Shown: positions 1 to 13,200 of the stretch, piece by piece
How positions within the stretch are numbered: position 1 is the first letter of the stretch
Layout of the letters: each line of letters opens with the position of its first letter
From: Eumeta japonica
Lineage: Eukaryota; Arthropoda; Insecta; Lepidoptera; Psychidae
Assembly: GCA_005406025.1 (NCBI GenBank)
Contig: BGZK01000891.1
Span: forward strand, 124,001-188,000
Reading direction: 5' to 3'
Length of the DNA stretch: 64,000 nt
Position numbers and translations under genes: made by a program
The notes under the pieces: generated by a model
The model's database searches: none
What the model saw: the letters and a program-made list of their open reading frames with translations, nothing else
What the model was told of the DNA's origin: nothing

Positions 1-845
1 CAAATGAACAAAATAAGCGGATGTTTTGGGTACTTTTAGCCCATTAAGGACATTTATTGGCCATCACCGATTCAATTAAGCGTTTCAATTGGCCGATTTT
101 TCAGTTGTAGATAACAAACTTCCCTTTGTCCCTTCGGAACGTAAACAATTTCAACCCAAACAGGTTGGTACAATTCATTATTTAGTCTCAAATTACTGCG
201 GCTCCTTGATGACTTCCCGTTTCATTTTTATTTTCACATCTTTTGTTTTGAAACGAAGACGACATGTGAAGAAAGAAAAAAAGTATAAATGATTCTCTGA
301 TAAATTCAAGTAAATATATCACGGTTCTCCAATTATATAAAAATAAGAAAAATAGTTCGGACAAGTTCATCCAAAGATTATATAATACTATACAAAAACA
401 AAATTATCTAGCTTGCGAAAACAATTGTACAATAATGATATGTTCGTCAACCGCTTATGCTCTACTTGTTCAATAAGTAGTAAATAGACTTCGTTAAAAG
501 GATTTCGAACCATTTGAAATTATTTATTTACATATTTCCTCATATGAAATTCATTAATAGTATGAATGGTAAACACCTTTTCTGAAAAATTAAATATTAA
601 TTGAAATATTAAATAAAACATATATGAGACACATTAAAAATTTACTATTTTTTATAATAGTTTAATAAGAAACAAATTTCTGACTACATTTGAAAAACAA
701 TCCAACAGATGTATTGTCAAAACAATAAAGTTCTCACTTATTAAACAGATCGTAAAAATACGTACAAAATAAGTTTTAATTCTTTAATTTCTCATGCTGT
801 TCCACAATAATCAGGATCAGTTAAACATCAATTAAAAAATATCAA
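1..845. other. AT-rich stretch, nothing recognised
   Basis: Low-complexity AT-rich DNA. The short open frames here have no recognisable motif and overlap on both strands, as expected by chance. I see no RNA gene, repeat unit or splice-flanked exon. Confidence 0.5.
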
Positions 846-1110
846 CCAGTATTATTTAGTGGTTAAAAGTGTTAAATTCGAACCAGAAAATCCTGGCTGT
901 CGACGAAATGAACCCTGAGTTTTTGATTTAATTCGAATTGCCCTAATCATTGACTTATAAAAATCACTCGCTTTGTGGCTCGGAGGGTGCGTTAAGCTGT
1001 TGGTCCTGGAAGTATTATTCCATCGGCGTTGAAGGTTGTCAGTAGTCCCCGACCTGTGTTGGACCAGCGGGAAGAGTTTCTGGTCTAAGTCCTCAATTTG
1101 AAATAAAAAG
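846..1110 (+). repeat. tRNA-derived SINE, copy 1
   Basis: The head shows an A-box-like stretch at 852-869 and a B-box-like TTCGAACC near 877-884. The body carries the string AAGCTGTTGGTCCTGGA, which matches AAGTCGTCGGTCCCGGA in the copy at 20.7 kb. Both copies end in a tail containing TGAAATAAAA. Length about 265 bp, usual for a SINE. The head is degenerate, so its exact 5' end is uncertain. The minus-strand open frame across it is incidental. Confidence 0.6.
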
Positions 1111-1494
1111 ATTCTAGGTAGTAACATAAAAGCTGAGCTCGATTAATTATATTTGTGACGACTTATGATATAAGAATACAATGGATGTATAATTTTTTGC
1201 GATCGTTAATATTCATGAAGAATAACAAATGAATATAAGTAATTTTCTTGATTAATGTACATTTTTACAAAAAGTTTGATCTTTGCATCAACTTTACTTA
1301 ATATTCTTATTATTTTGAAAATAGGATGAATGAAAGTAGACTGACGAAACAAATCTATAGAGCAAATGTGTGTGATAAAAAGGTCGTCAAAGATCAACCT
1401 AGAAAATCCTAAGCAAACCATATTGGTGGCATGTTAAAAAAGGGCCAAGTTTTAAGCACCCGAAACCGACGTGCTTGCATGAAAAGATTGATAG
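1111..1494. other. AT-rich stretch, nothing recognised
   Basis: Linker between the SINE and the foldback element. A 71-codon minus-strand open frame (1206-1421) resembles nothing I know. Confidence 0.4.
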
Positions 1495-2798
1495 ATTAGT
1501 CCATTGAAAAGTTACATTTGGGGTTGCGTTTTTAGAGGACGTAATTTTATTTTGTAAAACAAGTTTGGGAAGCCGCTTGAAAATATTGAAATGGTATTTA
1601 CGATATATCTCTTAAACTATTTATTTGATAAAAAAATTTGTTAACATTTTTTTACAAATTAAATTCTCTACAGTAGTCGTATAACTTATAAGTTATAAGC
1701 GAAATCTGAAATTAGAAAAAATATTTTTCGATTTAACTTTTATCATTTTACGAAAAATGATATCTGACCATTTTGTAGATCGTTTTCGAGGAACGACTTT
1801 CATTCGCATCATTTTTCATTAAATCAATAGTTAAGGTTTTAGCGCTCCGAAGTGAGTACTATTTTTCAGTACTCTTAACTATACCTATATTATACGTGTG
1901 TACCTATAATATGTCATCAGTTATTGATTGTTTTTTTTTTTTTTTTTTTTTTACTTTATTATTATATTTTTTTTTTAATTCTAAATTTTGCAATATTTTA
2001 ACAGATTTGCAATATAACAGAGGTTTGAAATAATAATAACAATAGCAGGCAGCTGTTCTTTTATTCCCTCATGGTCACTTGGGTATTTTCTACCTGAACA
2101 GTATTCTCAGTAACGGCCATCAGATTTAAAATTATTTTAAAAATCAATAATTGTTAAATCCTGTTATGGAGTGAAAAAGAGTCAATAATTAATTTTTAAT
2201 AATATTGCAAAATTTAGAATTAAAAAAATTATAATAATAAAGTAAAAAAAAATTAAATAAAAAAAACAATCAATAACTGATGACTTATTATAGGTACACG
2301 TATAATATAGGTATAGTTAAGAGTACTGAAAATAGTACTCACTTCAGAGCTGTAAAACCTTAACTATTGACTTAATGAAAATGATGCGAATGAAAGTCGT
2401 TCCTCAGAAAACGATCTACAAAATGGTCAGATATCATTTTTTCGTAAAATGATAAAAGTTAAATCGAAAATATAAATTTTTCTCGAATTTCTGAAGATTT
2501 TCGCTTATAACTTTTTATTTATAGTTATACGACATAAAGTTACTGGACCAAAGTTAGAGAATTTAATTTGTAACAAAAAATGTTAACAAATTTTTTATCA
2601 AATAAATAGTTTAAGAGATATATCGTAAATACCATTTCAACCCCTATTTTCAAGATGGCGGCCGTGGGACAAGGGTGGCGACCCCACAAACTTGTTTTTA
2701 GCTTTACACTGACCCCCCCCACACATCAAAAAAATAAAATTACGTCCTCTAAAAAACGCAAGGTAAGGCCTAAAAAATGTAACATTTTAATGGACTAG
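1495..2798. mobile_element. Foldback (long-hairpin) element, family A
   Basis: The two ends are long inverted repeats. The left arm (about 1495-2000) starts AGTCCATTGAAAAGTTACAT and the right arm (about 2195-2798) ends in the imperfect reverse complement, ATGTAACATTTTAATGGACT. Further in, GAGGACGTAATTTTA pairs with TAAAATTACGTCCTC, and AAACGATCTACAAAATGG pairs with its complement at 1770-1790. The central loop is about 200 bp. The right arm keeps a GC-rich segment (about 2640-2730) largely missing from the left arm, so the arms have drifted by indels. No transposase is visible, so it would have moved in trans, as MITE or foldback elements do. I could not identify target-site duplications. A 60-codon minus-strand frame in the right arm is probably incidental. 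Confidence 0.85.
1929..1952. repeat. Poly-T run in the foldback element
   Basis: An uninterrupted T run of about 24 bases near the inner end of the left arm. The right arm has an interrupted A-rich counterpart near 2245-2270, so the run has probably expanded by slippage after the arms formed. Confidence 0.8.
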
Positions 2799-3039
2799 AT
2801 GTCAGTGAGGCAAGAGAGATATGCAAAAAGTGTACCATGTGGAATTTATAGTCTCTGCTTACACTTCTGGGTAATAGACATTAGTTTATATCGTTATTAC
2901 TATTTTGAAAATACATTTCAAAGTTTTTATGGACTTCAATATTGGTACTAATACAGTTATAAGGCTCATTATAATATCGATATTAGTATTGTAGTTGGCT
3001 GTACAAGTAAATATTCAATTTGTCCGTCGGTGCAACTCC

Positions 3040-3350
3040 ATGAACCGGTATAATTACTGGCTGGGGTAATTCCGCTGGGGCTCGGCGTCGTCTTGCCGCG
3101 CCGAGCCTGCAAATGGGATTAAAATTGGACTTAATGGAGTCAACTGAGAATTTTAAACGCAAAGTGTACTCCGACCTGCCGGAGCATCTAGTTAAGGAGA
3201 CGATAGCTTTATTTAATATACAAGGAGACGTCCGAACCCCATCTCGGGATCTCTTAATCTTACTGCAGATGGCTCAGTATCATAATTCACATTGTTTGTA
3301 CTCAGAATTTATACAGAGTAATATCGAAATAACCTTTTCTTGAGACGTTC
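3040..3350 (+). other. Unidentified GC-richer block with an open frame at 3113-3343
   Basis: This block stands out in base composition from the AT-rich DNA around it. It holds a 9-bp inverted repeat, GGCTCGGCG at 3079-3087 and CGCCGAGCC at 3099-3107. An ATG at 3113 then opens a 76-codon frame with a plausible amino-acid mix (YSDLPEHLVKETIALF, then RDLLILLQMAQYHNS). Past the stop, the other frames also read unusually well to about 3480. I do not recognise the protein. Options are a decayed transposon ORF, a pseudogene or a lone exon. No convincing splice site was found. Confidence 0.35.
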
Positions 3351-4460
3351 TCGGGTGTTCTTGGAACACTGACAGACCTACCATACCCTCCGAGAGTTGG
3401 ACGATTATAGTAGACGTTCTAGGAGTCGTGTTGAATTATATTTAGACCTTGCGGAAAGAACGATAGTCTAACAAAACAGATCACTTGGTATTTACTACAG
3501 AAAAATATGAATTATTAACATCTCATTGGTTAAGGACGTCGCTTTCAAGCCTGAAATGAAGAAATTGTGAGAGGATACGCTTTAGCTATACGAAGATTAA
3601 AATCTGATGCGATAATAGACAAATGGTAAATGTATAAACACTTTATTTAAAATTTCAAATTTCCACTACTCGAAAAAGTATAACATTAGATATAGAATTA
3701 GAAAGTAAGAAATGCATATAGAAAATGTAAAAGATAAAACATCACGGTGAGTCTATAGTAGAACACTCGGTTCTCAATCCAAAAATGGTGAATCCTGAGC
3801 ATTGTACTGATGAGTTTTTCTAAGAGAAAATATCAAACTTGCATTCATTTATCCAAGAATACCGTTTGCTAACGATGAAGGAAAGTAGTCTGAGGAAACC
3901 CACATTTCGTTAATAGGTGAACACTTGGAACTGGCTGGATGAAATCTATACACGGCTCTGGAGTAACCTATCGTGTTGGTTTCAAACTGCAAAACGTAGA
4001 GGTGCATCTAATGCATCATCTCTGGATACCTCGTATTGGGAATGACTAAAATATAAAAGGATTAAAAAAAGGACACAACAAATAAAAATCAGTGTCAACA
4101 CAAGAAAAATGAATGGAAACATAAATCCTTGACACATTCAATAACAACCGATCGTTAATTTATACCTTTGCACTCAAAATGGGTATCGAATAAAAAGTAA
4201 AAAAAGAACTCCTATAATTTAACAGCAATGTAATAAATAAGTCTTAATGTTTAAGCGTTCATGCGTTTTATATGTTACGTACAACCGTTTCTTTAGGGTT
4301 CCTCACGTATCAGATGAAACCCCTTTATATGACAACCATGTGATTTTACGATTTAGTGTTGTTTTCATAACATTATGTAAATCATTTGTTTTATTTATTA
4401 TATTATTTATTTAGTTATTGAATTACGGTTGCTTAAGCCTTTTAGAAGCTAGTTTTTAAG
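3351..4460. other. Intergenic stretch, nothing recognised
   Basis: The first 130 bases may continue the unidentified block upstream. The remainder is AT-rich with no motif, repeat or RNA gene that I can support. Confidence 0.4.
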
Positions 4461-4464
4461 AAAA

Positions 4465-4800
4465 TATACAACTTGTTTGTGTATATGTATGTTTGTCCGC
4501 GATTTTGTCAAAATTAATGAACCTGTTTTGGTATTTCTTTTATTAACATAATCTTTACACTTCTATATTTTCAAGAAAAAATTACTATATTAGAATGTAT
4601 CTATACATATAATAATTATAAGGATGCCAAATCTGCATATGTGATATGTACTATATAAACAATACAGACTCCAAAACAGCTGATTTCAAAATTTTTGTCT
4701 GTTTGTTTGTATATTTATCTATTTGTTCACGCATAACTCAAAAACTAATGGACCGATATGAACAAATCATTTTCTGTTTTATTAGCAACAATCTGCTTCT
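4465..4800 (+). repeat. Helitron-like or related interspersed repeat fragment
   Basis: Contains a TGTCTGTTTGTTTGTATAT stretch at about 4696-4714 followed by CACGCATAACTCAAAAACTAA and GGACCGATATGAA. I remember this order (TGTCTGTTTGT, then an 'all by itself' phrase like AACTCAAAAACTACTGGACCGA) from non-autonomous lepidopteran Helitrons. Termini are not defined here, so the class is an inference. Confidence 0.45.
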
Positions 4801-4879
4801 TAAATTAGGACACAATTTATCACGTTACATTACCTGTGGCCTAGACGAGAGGAAATTGAAAATTTTTTGTTCTTAAAAT

Positions 4880-6300
4880 TAAAGTATTTACTGAATAGAT
4901 TAAAACAAATTGTACCTATCTACCGAGTGAATTTTCAACAAAGTTAGTATGGCAGAAAAAAAATGTGCTCAACTACCAACAACTTCCCTATTCTCTAAAC
5001 GACTTCAAAAAAGGAAGAACTTCTATGTTCCTTTTTATGTATTTTTTTTTTATATGTTCAACGATAATTTCGTCGATTTTCCACCGATTTTGAAATTGTT
5101 TTTTTGTTTGAAAGGGTGTATTCCCGGGGTGGTCAAATAGTCACCAAGTCAGTATTGAAATTCCAGAAAAATCGAGAGATACTCTTAAATATAATTGATA
5201 CGAATATTATGTTTGACTTCGTTTTTTTAGTTATTCAAGTTTTTGTGTCTGGTAGTTATCACCTCATGCTGCTAAGCTAATGATGGAAACCACACGTTCC
5301 TTGAGGGTAAAAGTTAAAGGATAATACTACGATTTGTTGTCAGACATTATTTTTCAATGACCGTTCGTAAAACCTAGTATACACAGAATTAAAATTAATT
5401 GCTTATTAGTTTTTATACATATTTTCATTCAATTTTATAATTGTAACGTGACAGGACACGTAGCAGGAAAAAACCGGAACTCTTTAACGATAACTGAAAA
5501 ATTAGGGTGAATTAATTTAATATGAATGTGAACTAAAACGTGTTCTGTATTAATTGGAAAACTTTTATATTATTAAGAATAAAAATAATTTATATGCTTT
5601 GTATGAAAATAATTTGATAGTTGACCTCCAACTAAAAATGTTAAGAGACTGGAATAATTACCAGTGGATAATAAATTCTGGACCAGAATTGTTTTATCAT
5701 TTGCTCCGTATAAAAGTAAATGAGAAGCCTGGCTAATTTTATTAACTGTGACTTAATCCACGTGCAAATAAGGTAAAGGAATTGTAAAGTCATAATTACT
5801 AAATACATAAAAAAAAATAAAAAAAAACCGTCTTGGAAATCGTATTTAAATAATTGCTTAACCAATTAAATAATTATTTTTGGAGTCGGTTCCGGCTAAA
5901 ACAAAGCAAAAGGACATATATCAACATTAATTTGAAATGTCAAATGATGGGCCGATTTAAAAGGAGATCTTTATCTTTAAGAGGACACAACTGTGCCTGA
6001 TTTATCTTTGTCAATTGTACCAAATGTACAAATTTGATTACTCCTTTGAATAATACTGCATTTTACCAGTTTCACTGACTGATATATGATATTTTTATGT
6101 GCTTTAAGTTATGTATCATCGAAATTGATCTCTGGTGACAGCGTACATTATATGTATGAAAAGCTTTCACGAGTATTTTTGTATTTGAAATTTCAAATAC
6201 TCATTCAAATTTATCTGTGTGTCAATTCATTCATGCACAATTATTTTAGATACATTACTACATTGTTATTGTTTATGAAACGTATACTTTTATATTTGAT
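4880..6300. other. AT-rich stretch, nothing recognised
   Basis: Several 60-106-codon frames on both strands, all of AT-rich composition and rich in Phe, Tyr, Leu, Ile and Lys. None shows a domain motif. Confidence 0.45.
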
Positions 6301-6309
6301 AAGCCGTAT

Positions 6310-6610
6310 ACGAAAAGAAAGAACATGCTTTGCTCGCCATTTTCGGCTGGCCTCTACCAGCGAACGAAAAGAACGAGCGATCAGTAGTGCTCGCGTCAAG
6401 AGTTAAAGCGATGCTCGCGTTGCTCGTTAGTTTCGGCTTCTGCCGAACCGCGAATGCGCTAGCGCAACGATGCGTGTAGTTTTTGTGTTTATTTATAAAT
6501 TTCCGCGTTAGTAGCTGACAAACACGTTTACCGAGAGAGCGCGTAACGGCGCTCTCATCTCATCATCAACGGCGCGCGCACCACGAACTGTGTGTGAGCA
6601 TGTTTCCTGA
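6310..6610. other. CpG-rich block with small inverted repeats
   Basis: A sharply CpG-richer island. It contains GAGAGCGC/GGCGCTCTC as a short hairpin around 6532-6555, TTCGGC...GCCGAA around 6430-6446, and several GCTCGCG/CGAGC repeats. A similar GCTTCGCGTTGCTCGTCAGTTT string recurs near 18477-18496, next to the Helitron relic, which suggests a mobile repeat rather than a promoter. No gene is recognised in it. Confidence 0.4.
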
Positions 6611-7078
6611 TAGATTGGAAATGTTCTTTTTTGGATTGAAAGACATAGTCTTAATTATGACTATTATTTTCTTGCATCATGACTTATTTTTCCGTCGGAG
6701 CGCATTTTATATTAGTTAAGATGGAGAAAAAAAAAGTGAATGTAAAGTGTTGAGAAATGAAGAAATGTTGCCTTAGATAATAAAAAAACAAAAACAAAAA
6801 TGAAAATTTAAGAATAAAAACAAATGAAAAAGATCTCTTTAAAAGATGATACAAAATGATTTTTTTGGAAGTTAATGAGAATCGAGAAAATAAATGTAAA
6901 AATACTTCATTTACATTACGAAACACAAGATTATTTTTTTAAGTCAATATCAAATTATATTTTATTAGTGTGTTTGCGTTGAGACACATTTTTATCAAAA
7001 TTTCCGTAATCAAAGTATTGTATTCACAAGAAAAGTAAATATAATTTCAATGTTTCTCATTGTATTTACTCCAATTTG

Positions 7079-7176
7079 ATATTGTTACATCAGAAACGAA
7101 GATTTTGTATTCAATTTATTATATATAGATTGAATGCAAAACCCTATTGATTGTTTTTTGTTCTAATATAACAATG
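7079..7176. repeat. Imperfect hairpin, possible small MITE remnant
   Basis: Outer arms ATTGTTACATCAGAAAC (7081 onward) and the matching reverse complement ending TATAACAAT, with an inner stem TTTGTATTCAAT (7104-7115) against ATTGAATGCAAA (7129-7140). One arm has about 14 unpaired bases. The asymmetry and the AT-rich loop argue against a microRNA precursor. Confidence 0.4.
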
Positions 7177-7179
7177 TAA

Positions 7180-10100
7180 AAATGTTATACTGTCATATTT
7201 AATTTACTATATACCTATATACCTTAAATTTTACACTTAAAGCAAAAAAAATGTTACTCTTATTATAATAGATAAGAGTTTCAATTATTATGTAGCAACT
7301 CTATATACTTACAATAATTTCATTTTAGGTATTTATGAAAAAATAGAAAAATATTTCATTTTAGAAAAATAAAACAATGCCATGTACAAATATTGAATGA
7401 TTTTGTTTTCGAAATATTTGCTTATGGTCAAAATTATATAAAATCATAAAAATATTGAGGAAAGCCATTATTTGAAAAGAAAAAAAACACTAATCGTAAG
7501 CCTACAGAACCAATTGAAAACACCCTCATGCAGTGTTGTCTATTTTTTCAAGCCATGACATAAATCATCCTTAATTCTTTCACGCATTCGCTCTCCGATA
7601 TCCCGTGGTCATAATTTCAAAGGGGTTACGAAAATATATTCAAACCTTTTGTTCTTATCTTATCTCTAGCATTTAGATAAGTCTGGCTGATTTTCGGTAT
7701 GTGAATAATTTTCGCCTAAATTCTTACCTTAAATTTAATTTAAAATAATGAAGATCAACGCATTTTTAAAATAAACAAAAAAATTAAAAAAATGTCTCCT
7801 CGTTATCCGCTCCTGTTGTATTTATGTAATTTTAGTTTAAACGCTCGCTATTTGTCGCTTTATCGTGATTATCTACAAATATTATTTTTATTATCGCAAA
7901 AGCACCTTTACATTTATTCTGTGGTGCATTGTAAAAAGAATTAAAGTTTTAATTTACAGCTATCAAATTTGATTTGTAGTTAACAAAGTAATATGTCTCA
8001 CTTACTCTGGCATGTATACCAAAAAGGTTCTTGCATTGGCCATTTCCTTTAAATGCCTTATTGGCACAATATTAATATCCGTTGCTGAATTCGGTTTATA
8101 TCGCCGTGGTGGTGATACGTGCTTTCTTATACTAACCTCAATATCGAGAAAGTGTCGCTATTGTTTTTTAATATTTCCGCTAAATGTCTACTAGGTCATC
8201 AACTAATATAAATATTTATTTTACGCTATGAAGAAAACAGCATGCTTTAAAGCAGTACTCTCAGATTTTATGTAATTGAATTAAATGAATTATTGACTAG
8301 TAAAAAACATACTATATGTGAGAAAATACTAATATGTGCGAACTACTAATAAGTAAAATAAAGGTGAAGCAGTGATAAATTATTAATTTGATATGGAGCG
8401 TAAAGCCCCGCAACTCGTGTACACTGGCTTACTGCATACTAAACCACGCGAAAGTTTGGAGGTTTAAGTCAGCTACATTTGCATGTAACATGTAAACCCT
8501 GTTTTAAAAGAGATATTTTTGACATGTTTTCTCTGTTACAAAAGTTAATAGATTGTGGTACGGCAGCTTAAAAATTAAAGACAATAATATAAAGAATCAC
8601 GTCGTCGAAGATCACTTTCACATGTTTTGTATTAGAAAAATCTTTTTTCCAAAACCAAAACTTCCAATTCGTCAATTTAAGGCAAAACTTATTTTATTTT
8701 TCTATACAAAAAATAATACATAAGTTATAATAACAAAGTAAAACTAGCGATGTTTTCTTATAATTTTAATAAAAAAATCTTTTGCTTGCTGCAATTTATA
8801 CCTTTTTAAATATCAGTCGGTAGAAAATTTAAATTTGCTACCAATTTATCTTTTAGATCATTTAATATAAAACAATTTGGGAAAATAAAAGAAAACTACC
8901 TTTACTAGAAAAACTCTACAATTACAAAATATAACTTCTAAACCATACTATAACTCTTTATTGATATATTAATATGAAATGACAATTATTTAGTCACTTA
9001 ACGTAAACCAATATATAATAAAGGCTAAGCGCAAATAATACGCAAATTATCGCTTTGATGTATTTTTATGTTAAATAGCGTTTGCTAACAAGTAGTAAAA
9101 CACTTTCACAGATGTGTAATAAGATGACTTGCCGATACTTTTGATATGCATTATTGCAATACTTATATAAGGCACAATAAGTATTTAAAGTACCAAAAAA
9201 CCAGCAACAAAAAAAGACACCGATTTATTACAGCATATAAAAAAACAGATCTTTCTTAAAATGAAAATATGTAATTAATTGAATTTATTACCAGAATGAT
9301 GGCCTAGTAGTTATTGTACGAGATGGCGAGGCAGGTATGTTGATGTTTAATAAACAGGTATGAAGACACAAAATGAAATTTGAAGTTGTCGAATATCAAT
9401 TACATTATTGGTCTAAGGCCTGATTTAGACAATCCAAATTACAAAATAACGTTCAATAATGAATTTTCGTTTTTGATGTTCCCTCATTACTTAGAAATGT
9501 TATCTCTAAATAAAATAGAAATCAAATTTTAAGAACCTGAAACAGACAAGCTTGTAAAAAACATTTAATGAATGTTGGAGAAGCAAGGAGATATATAAAC
9601 ATCGTATCATATGTTCTTTTGGGTAAAAGGCGTGAACTTATAAATAAATATAATTATAAAAAACTTTGGACCTTAAAGACAGAGCATTTATTTGAATTTT
9701 TTAGCTAGATGTAAAAGGAATACGACAATTAAGAGAGCGAGTGACTTGATGAGATACACATAATTTGAAGCTACTAGGATTTTTGAGGGGACTTTGATAA
9801 TAAATTAGCTCATGTGATTATTTTAATACATGCAGAATTAATAGGACTCTATAGAATTAATTTTGTTAATAAGTTAGTTCCCTGTCAGCAGTTAGGTTTG
9901 GTGCTTTCAAAACTGTGCTTAGTCAAGTTGGCCATGTTGCCTTTACTCGGTTTTAGCTTAGTTGAACTTAGTCTCCCTGCAATTAGAATGAACAATCCCC
10001 CTTAACTTCATCGTTCCTCAGAGTTTTTAGTTAAGACATATCAATAAAACTTGTATCGCTTTTGAAATTTAACATTTAGAAATTAATGAATATCAAAATA

Positions 10101-10190
10101 ATATTTTAATAATGATTATCGGGGCACTTAACGTTATTTTAGTTACTTAAGTCAACACTTACCTGGACAATTTTACGATTATAGTTCGTA
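7180..10190. other. AT-rich stretch, nothing firm
   Basis: No recognised gene. A tRNA A-box-like string at about 9300-9316 (GATGGCCTAGTAGTTA) may be the head of a decayed SINE, but no B box follows. A 60-codon frame at 8012-8194 has no motif. Confidence 0.4.
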
Positions 10191-10196
10191 GATATA

Positions 10197-10199
<3 letters not shown>

Positions 10200-10227
<28 letters not shown>

Positions 10228-10228
10228 A
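10200..10228. repeat. (AT)n microsatellite
   Basis: A short A run followed by about ten AT repeats. Confidence 0.9.
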
Positions 10229-13200
10229 ATTTCATCGCAACTTCTCGCTTTTGACCAAGGTGCTTAAAAATGGCCACATTAACGCGGTAGATTTAAACTG
10301 GTAGTTTATTGTTCTGTTTCTTCTAATTTTTGTATTGTTGTAAATTTTAGGGGCATCTTTACGAATATCGTGAAAATATTGTGTAATGTCCATAATCGAT
10401 TGAAACAATTACAATATATGCTAATTCGAAATATCGTTGACCGCGCTACATAGATTATATTGCTGAGGGAAATTTATAAGGAATATTCAGTGATTCTCCA
10501 TTAGAGCAAACGATCATATCCCGTGCGTCCCCCTATACTTCATAAATTTTATTTCAGTCCAGTGCAATTAGATTTATACCTCGGAATACAGTTGTAATTG
10601 ATGGTTTTGAATGTTTCCAGAGTTTTTGAACTTCTTATATAGAATAGTATAAAGTTTACCATTTTAAATCTTCTACGCTTTGTTTTTTTTTAAAGGATAT
10701 TCTCAAAAATATAACGTTACTTCTATTATGGTGTATTTATTTTACAGATATATTTTTATCGAGAATTATTTTAATTTTCGAAGATTCGAGTTATTTGAAG
10801 AATAAATATTATAGGCACCAACACAGTATGTAATACAATTTCATCCTTTTTCCAAATGAATAAAAACAAATTAATTTAATTATCCGAAAATTATATAGAT
10901 TTACAAAGTAATTTTACTATTTTTACTAATATAAAAACCTAACAAAATATGACATTTTGCTACCGGATTTTCCATGTATTTTAGCAAGGTGCTCTTAAAA
11001 ATGAAAAAAATGTAAATGATTTTCGATGCGCATCGCTTTTTAAAGCTACAAGTAAAAATATCGGTTTCAACTTGTACATATACTCGATGCTACTTCAGAA
11101 CATATAAAAATAATTTACTTGCAAGCGCAGTTGTAGATGGGACCTGAAAAGTCTCCAAAAGAATGCGGGGGTTAAAAAGACACAACTTCAATAGCGGTAT
11201 TTTAGTAATTCCGTTTTAGTAATTGAATTACTAAATTTAGTGAAAATTTAGTAATTCAAGTTCTGAATTTTTTTGTAAATGATTTTTTGTTTTTCTTAAA
11301 ATGGGTGCGGCTCTGCTTATGGATGTAGAAAGTAGCTTAAATTGGACAAGTGCGTGTTTACAATGTAAAGGAGTTAGCTGCTTAAATGCTCTACCAATGA
11401 CATTAACGGAAACGAAAACGGTATTACAATTAGTTAACATGATTATCTCATTAGCAAATACTCATAATTGTTTATGTCATCGTTACTTATAATAATTATA
11501 AATTGGAGCAAGTTATTGATAAATAATTTCATGTGAAAAATGGCGTGTGTTTTTATTGTTTAAAGTTTCCCATTTCCATTCCATTTGTGTCACTTTAGAG
11601 CTGGTGCAAATTTCAAATAGATTTTCAATAGTTTAATATTTAAGATATTCTTTATAAACAACTTCACAAACTGTAGCAATCGTCACATTCTTAAAGTAAA
11701 TATTTAAAAATTCCGATAATTATATTTTTCCTTGATATTTCTCATTCATTATAACCGGGTTTTGTTATTTTCTATTTATAATGACTAACTGCGCCTGTCT
11801 ATGTGAATAAATGGTGAAGCCTTTTTTAAAAATTAAATACATCCAAAGGATTACTTGATTAAATTGACGTTAGAAAGTCGATGTTTTTTTTCTGTGAACA
11901 GTTTAAAAAAAAAAACATTAAGGTTTTGGACTCATAAGAACCATTTTATTTGAGATTCAACCATTACATTTTATAATTTTCGATCTTTGATAAATGTTTA
12001 TCCTTTTTGTTTTACATTAGCGTGATACTTATATGTCATGAGTCTTATTGAATCAGTACAATGTCCAATACAATAAGTACAATGAAGACTCACAAGCGTA
12101 TATCAAAGGACACGTTGGAGTTAATGAGTTGTAGGTAGACAGATAACTTATTTTCTACAAGAAATCAATTCTATCGAATTGAGTCACTTTTGAACGATTA
12201 TTTTTAGTCGACTAAAACTGACCATCGATTGTCGCGTCCTTACAAGTTAAAGTAAGTAAGACAAAAAAAACTTAGAGGAGAAACAACGCAAACAAGGTAT
12301 AATAAACTAGAACAACTTGTTTGTATACAGGATATTAAACCATTAAATATTTGTAAAAACCTTTGTTCTGAATATTTAGAAATGACCTCACGTTTTCAGC
12401 TCAGTCGCGCAGAACTAGCTAAACGGCTTTGGATAATCTTTAAATGAGTGAAGGATCTTGTACTACAATAGCATATACACTTGATTTCTCGGCTAAAGAA
12501 GCGTAAAATGTTTTAATAGATTCATGAATAACCGTATGTGTTTTATGTTTCGATGATATTTTAAGACAGCGACATGTTGTTATAAAATTATTTGCGTGAT
12601 AAATCAACTGTACTATAAATACGTTGGTCTCTTAATAACCCCATTCAAATATCTCACGGGGGAACTGAACAATTAACATAAATTGTATTTTTTTATAGAT
12701 TATGGGAAAAAATCAAATTAAATATTAGTAGTCGTCACTAAATTGCATATTTCGTTTATTTAATAAATATTCTATTCTCACAGATATTTGGTAATGATTG
12801 AAATTCAGTTGGACATGGACAAACAATTGCCTAATTATTTTTTTTTGAGTACTTTTTATACTTTGTGTTTTATGAGATCACAGGCACAACTCTGTTCGTA
12901 TTTGATTATTTCTGATCACTTTCAGTAATCTTACTATGAAAATTTATCTTACTCTAGATATCATATCTTTCCATCTAGATCACCTTATTCAAATTTCAAA
13001 ATGTCAAATTTTTCGTTAATGTCATCAACGCGCCAGTTCTACACCGTAAAGTACTAACCAGCAGCTGTGCTACCATGGTGCGTTTTGGTATATACACTGC
13101 CTTTTTAACGTACCTTTTGTAGTCTCCCCACAAAAATCTTCAGCCTATTTCCTGTTTGATCAGTAATAAAAGATAATAAAAAACGGACTTCTCTTAAAAG

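Noticed and set aside
2540..2722. 60-codon minus-strand frame
   Set aside because: Inside the right arm of foldback A, with no motif and not open in the left arm.
6086..6406. 106-codon plus-strand frame
   Set aside because: First two thirds are AT-driven hydrophobic residues and the end runs into the CpG-rich block. No motif, no conserved start context.
7079..7176. microRNA precursor
   Set aside because: A large asymmetric internal loop and AT-rich arms; no known mature microRNA sequence recognised.
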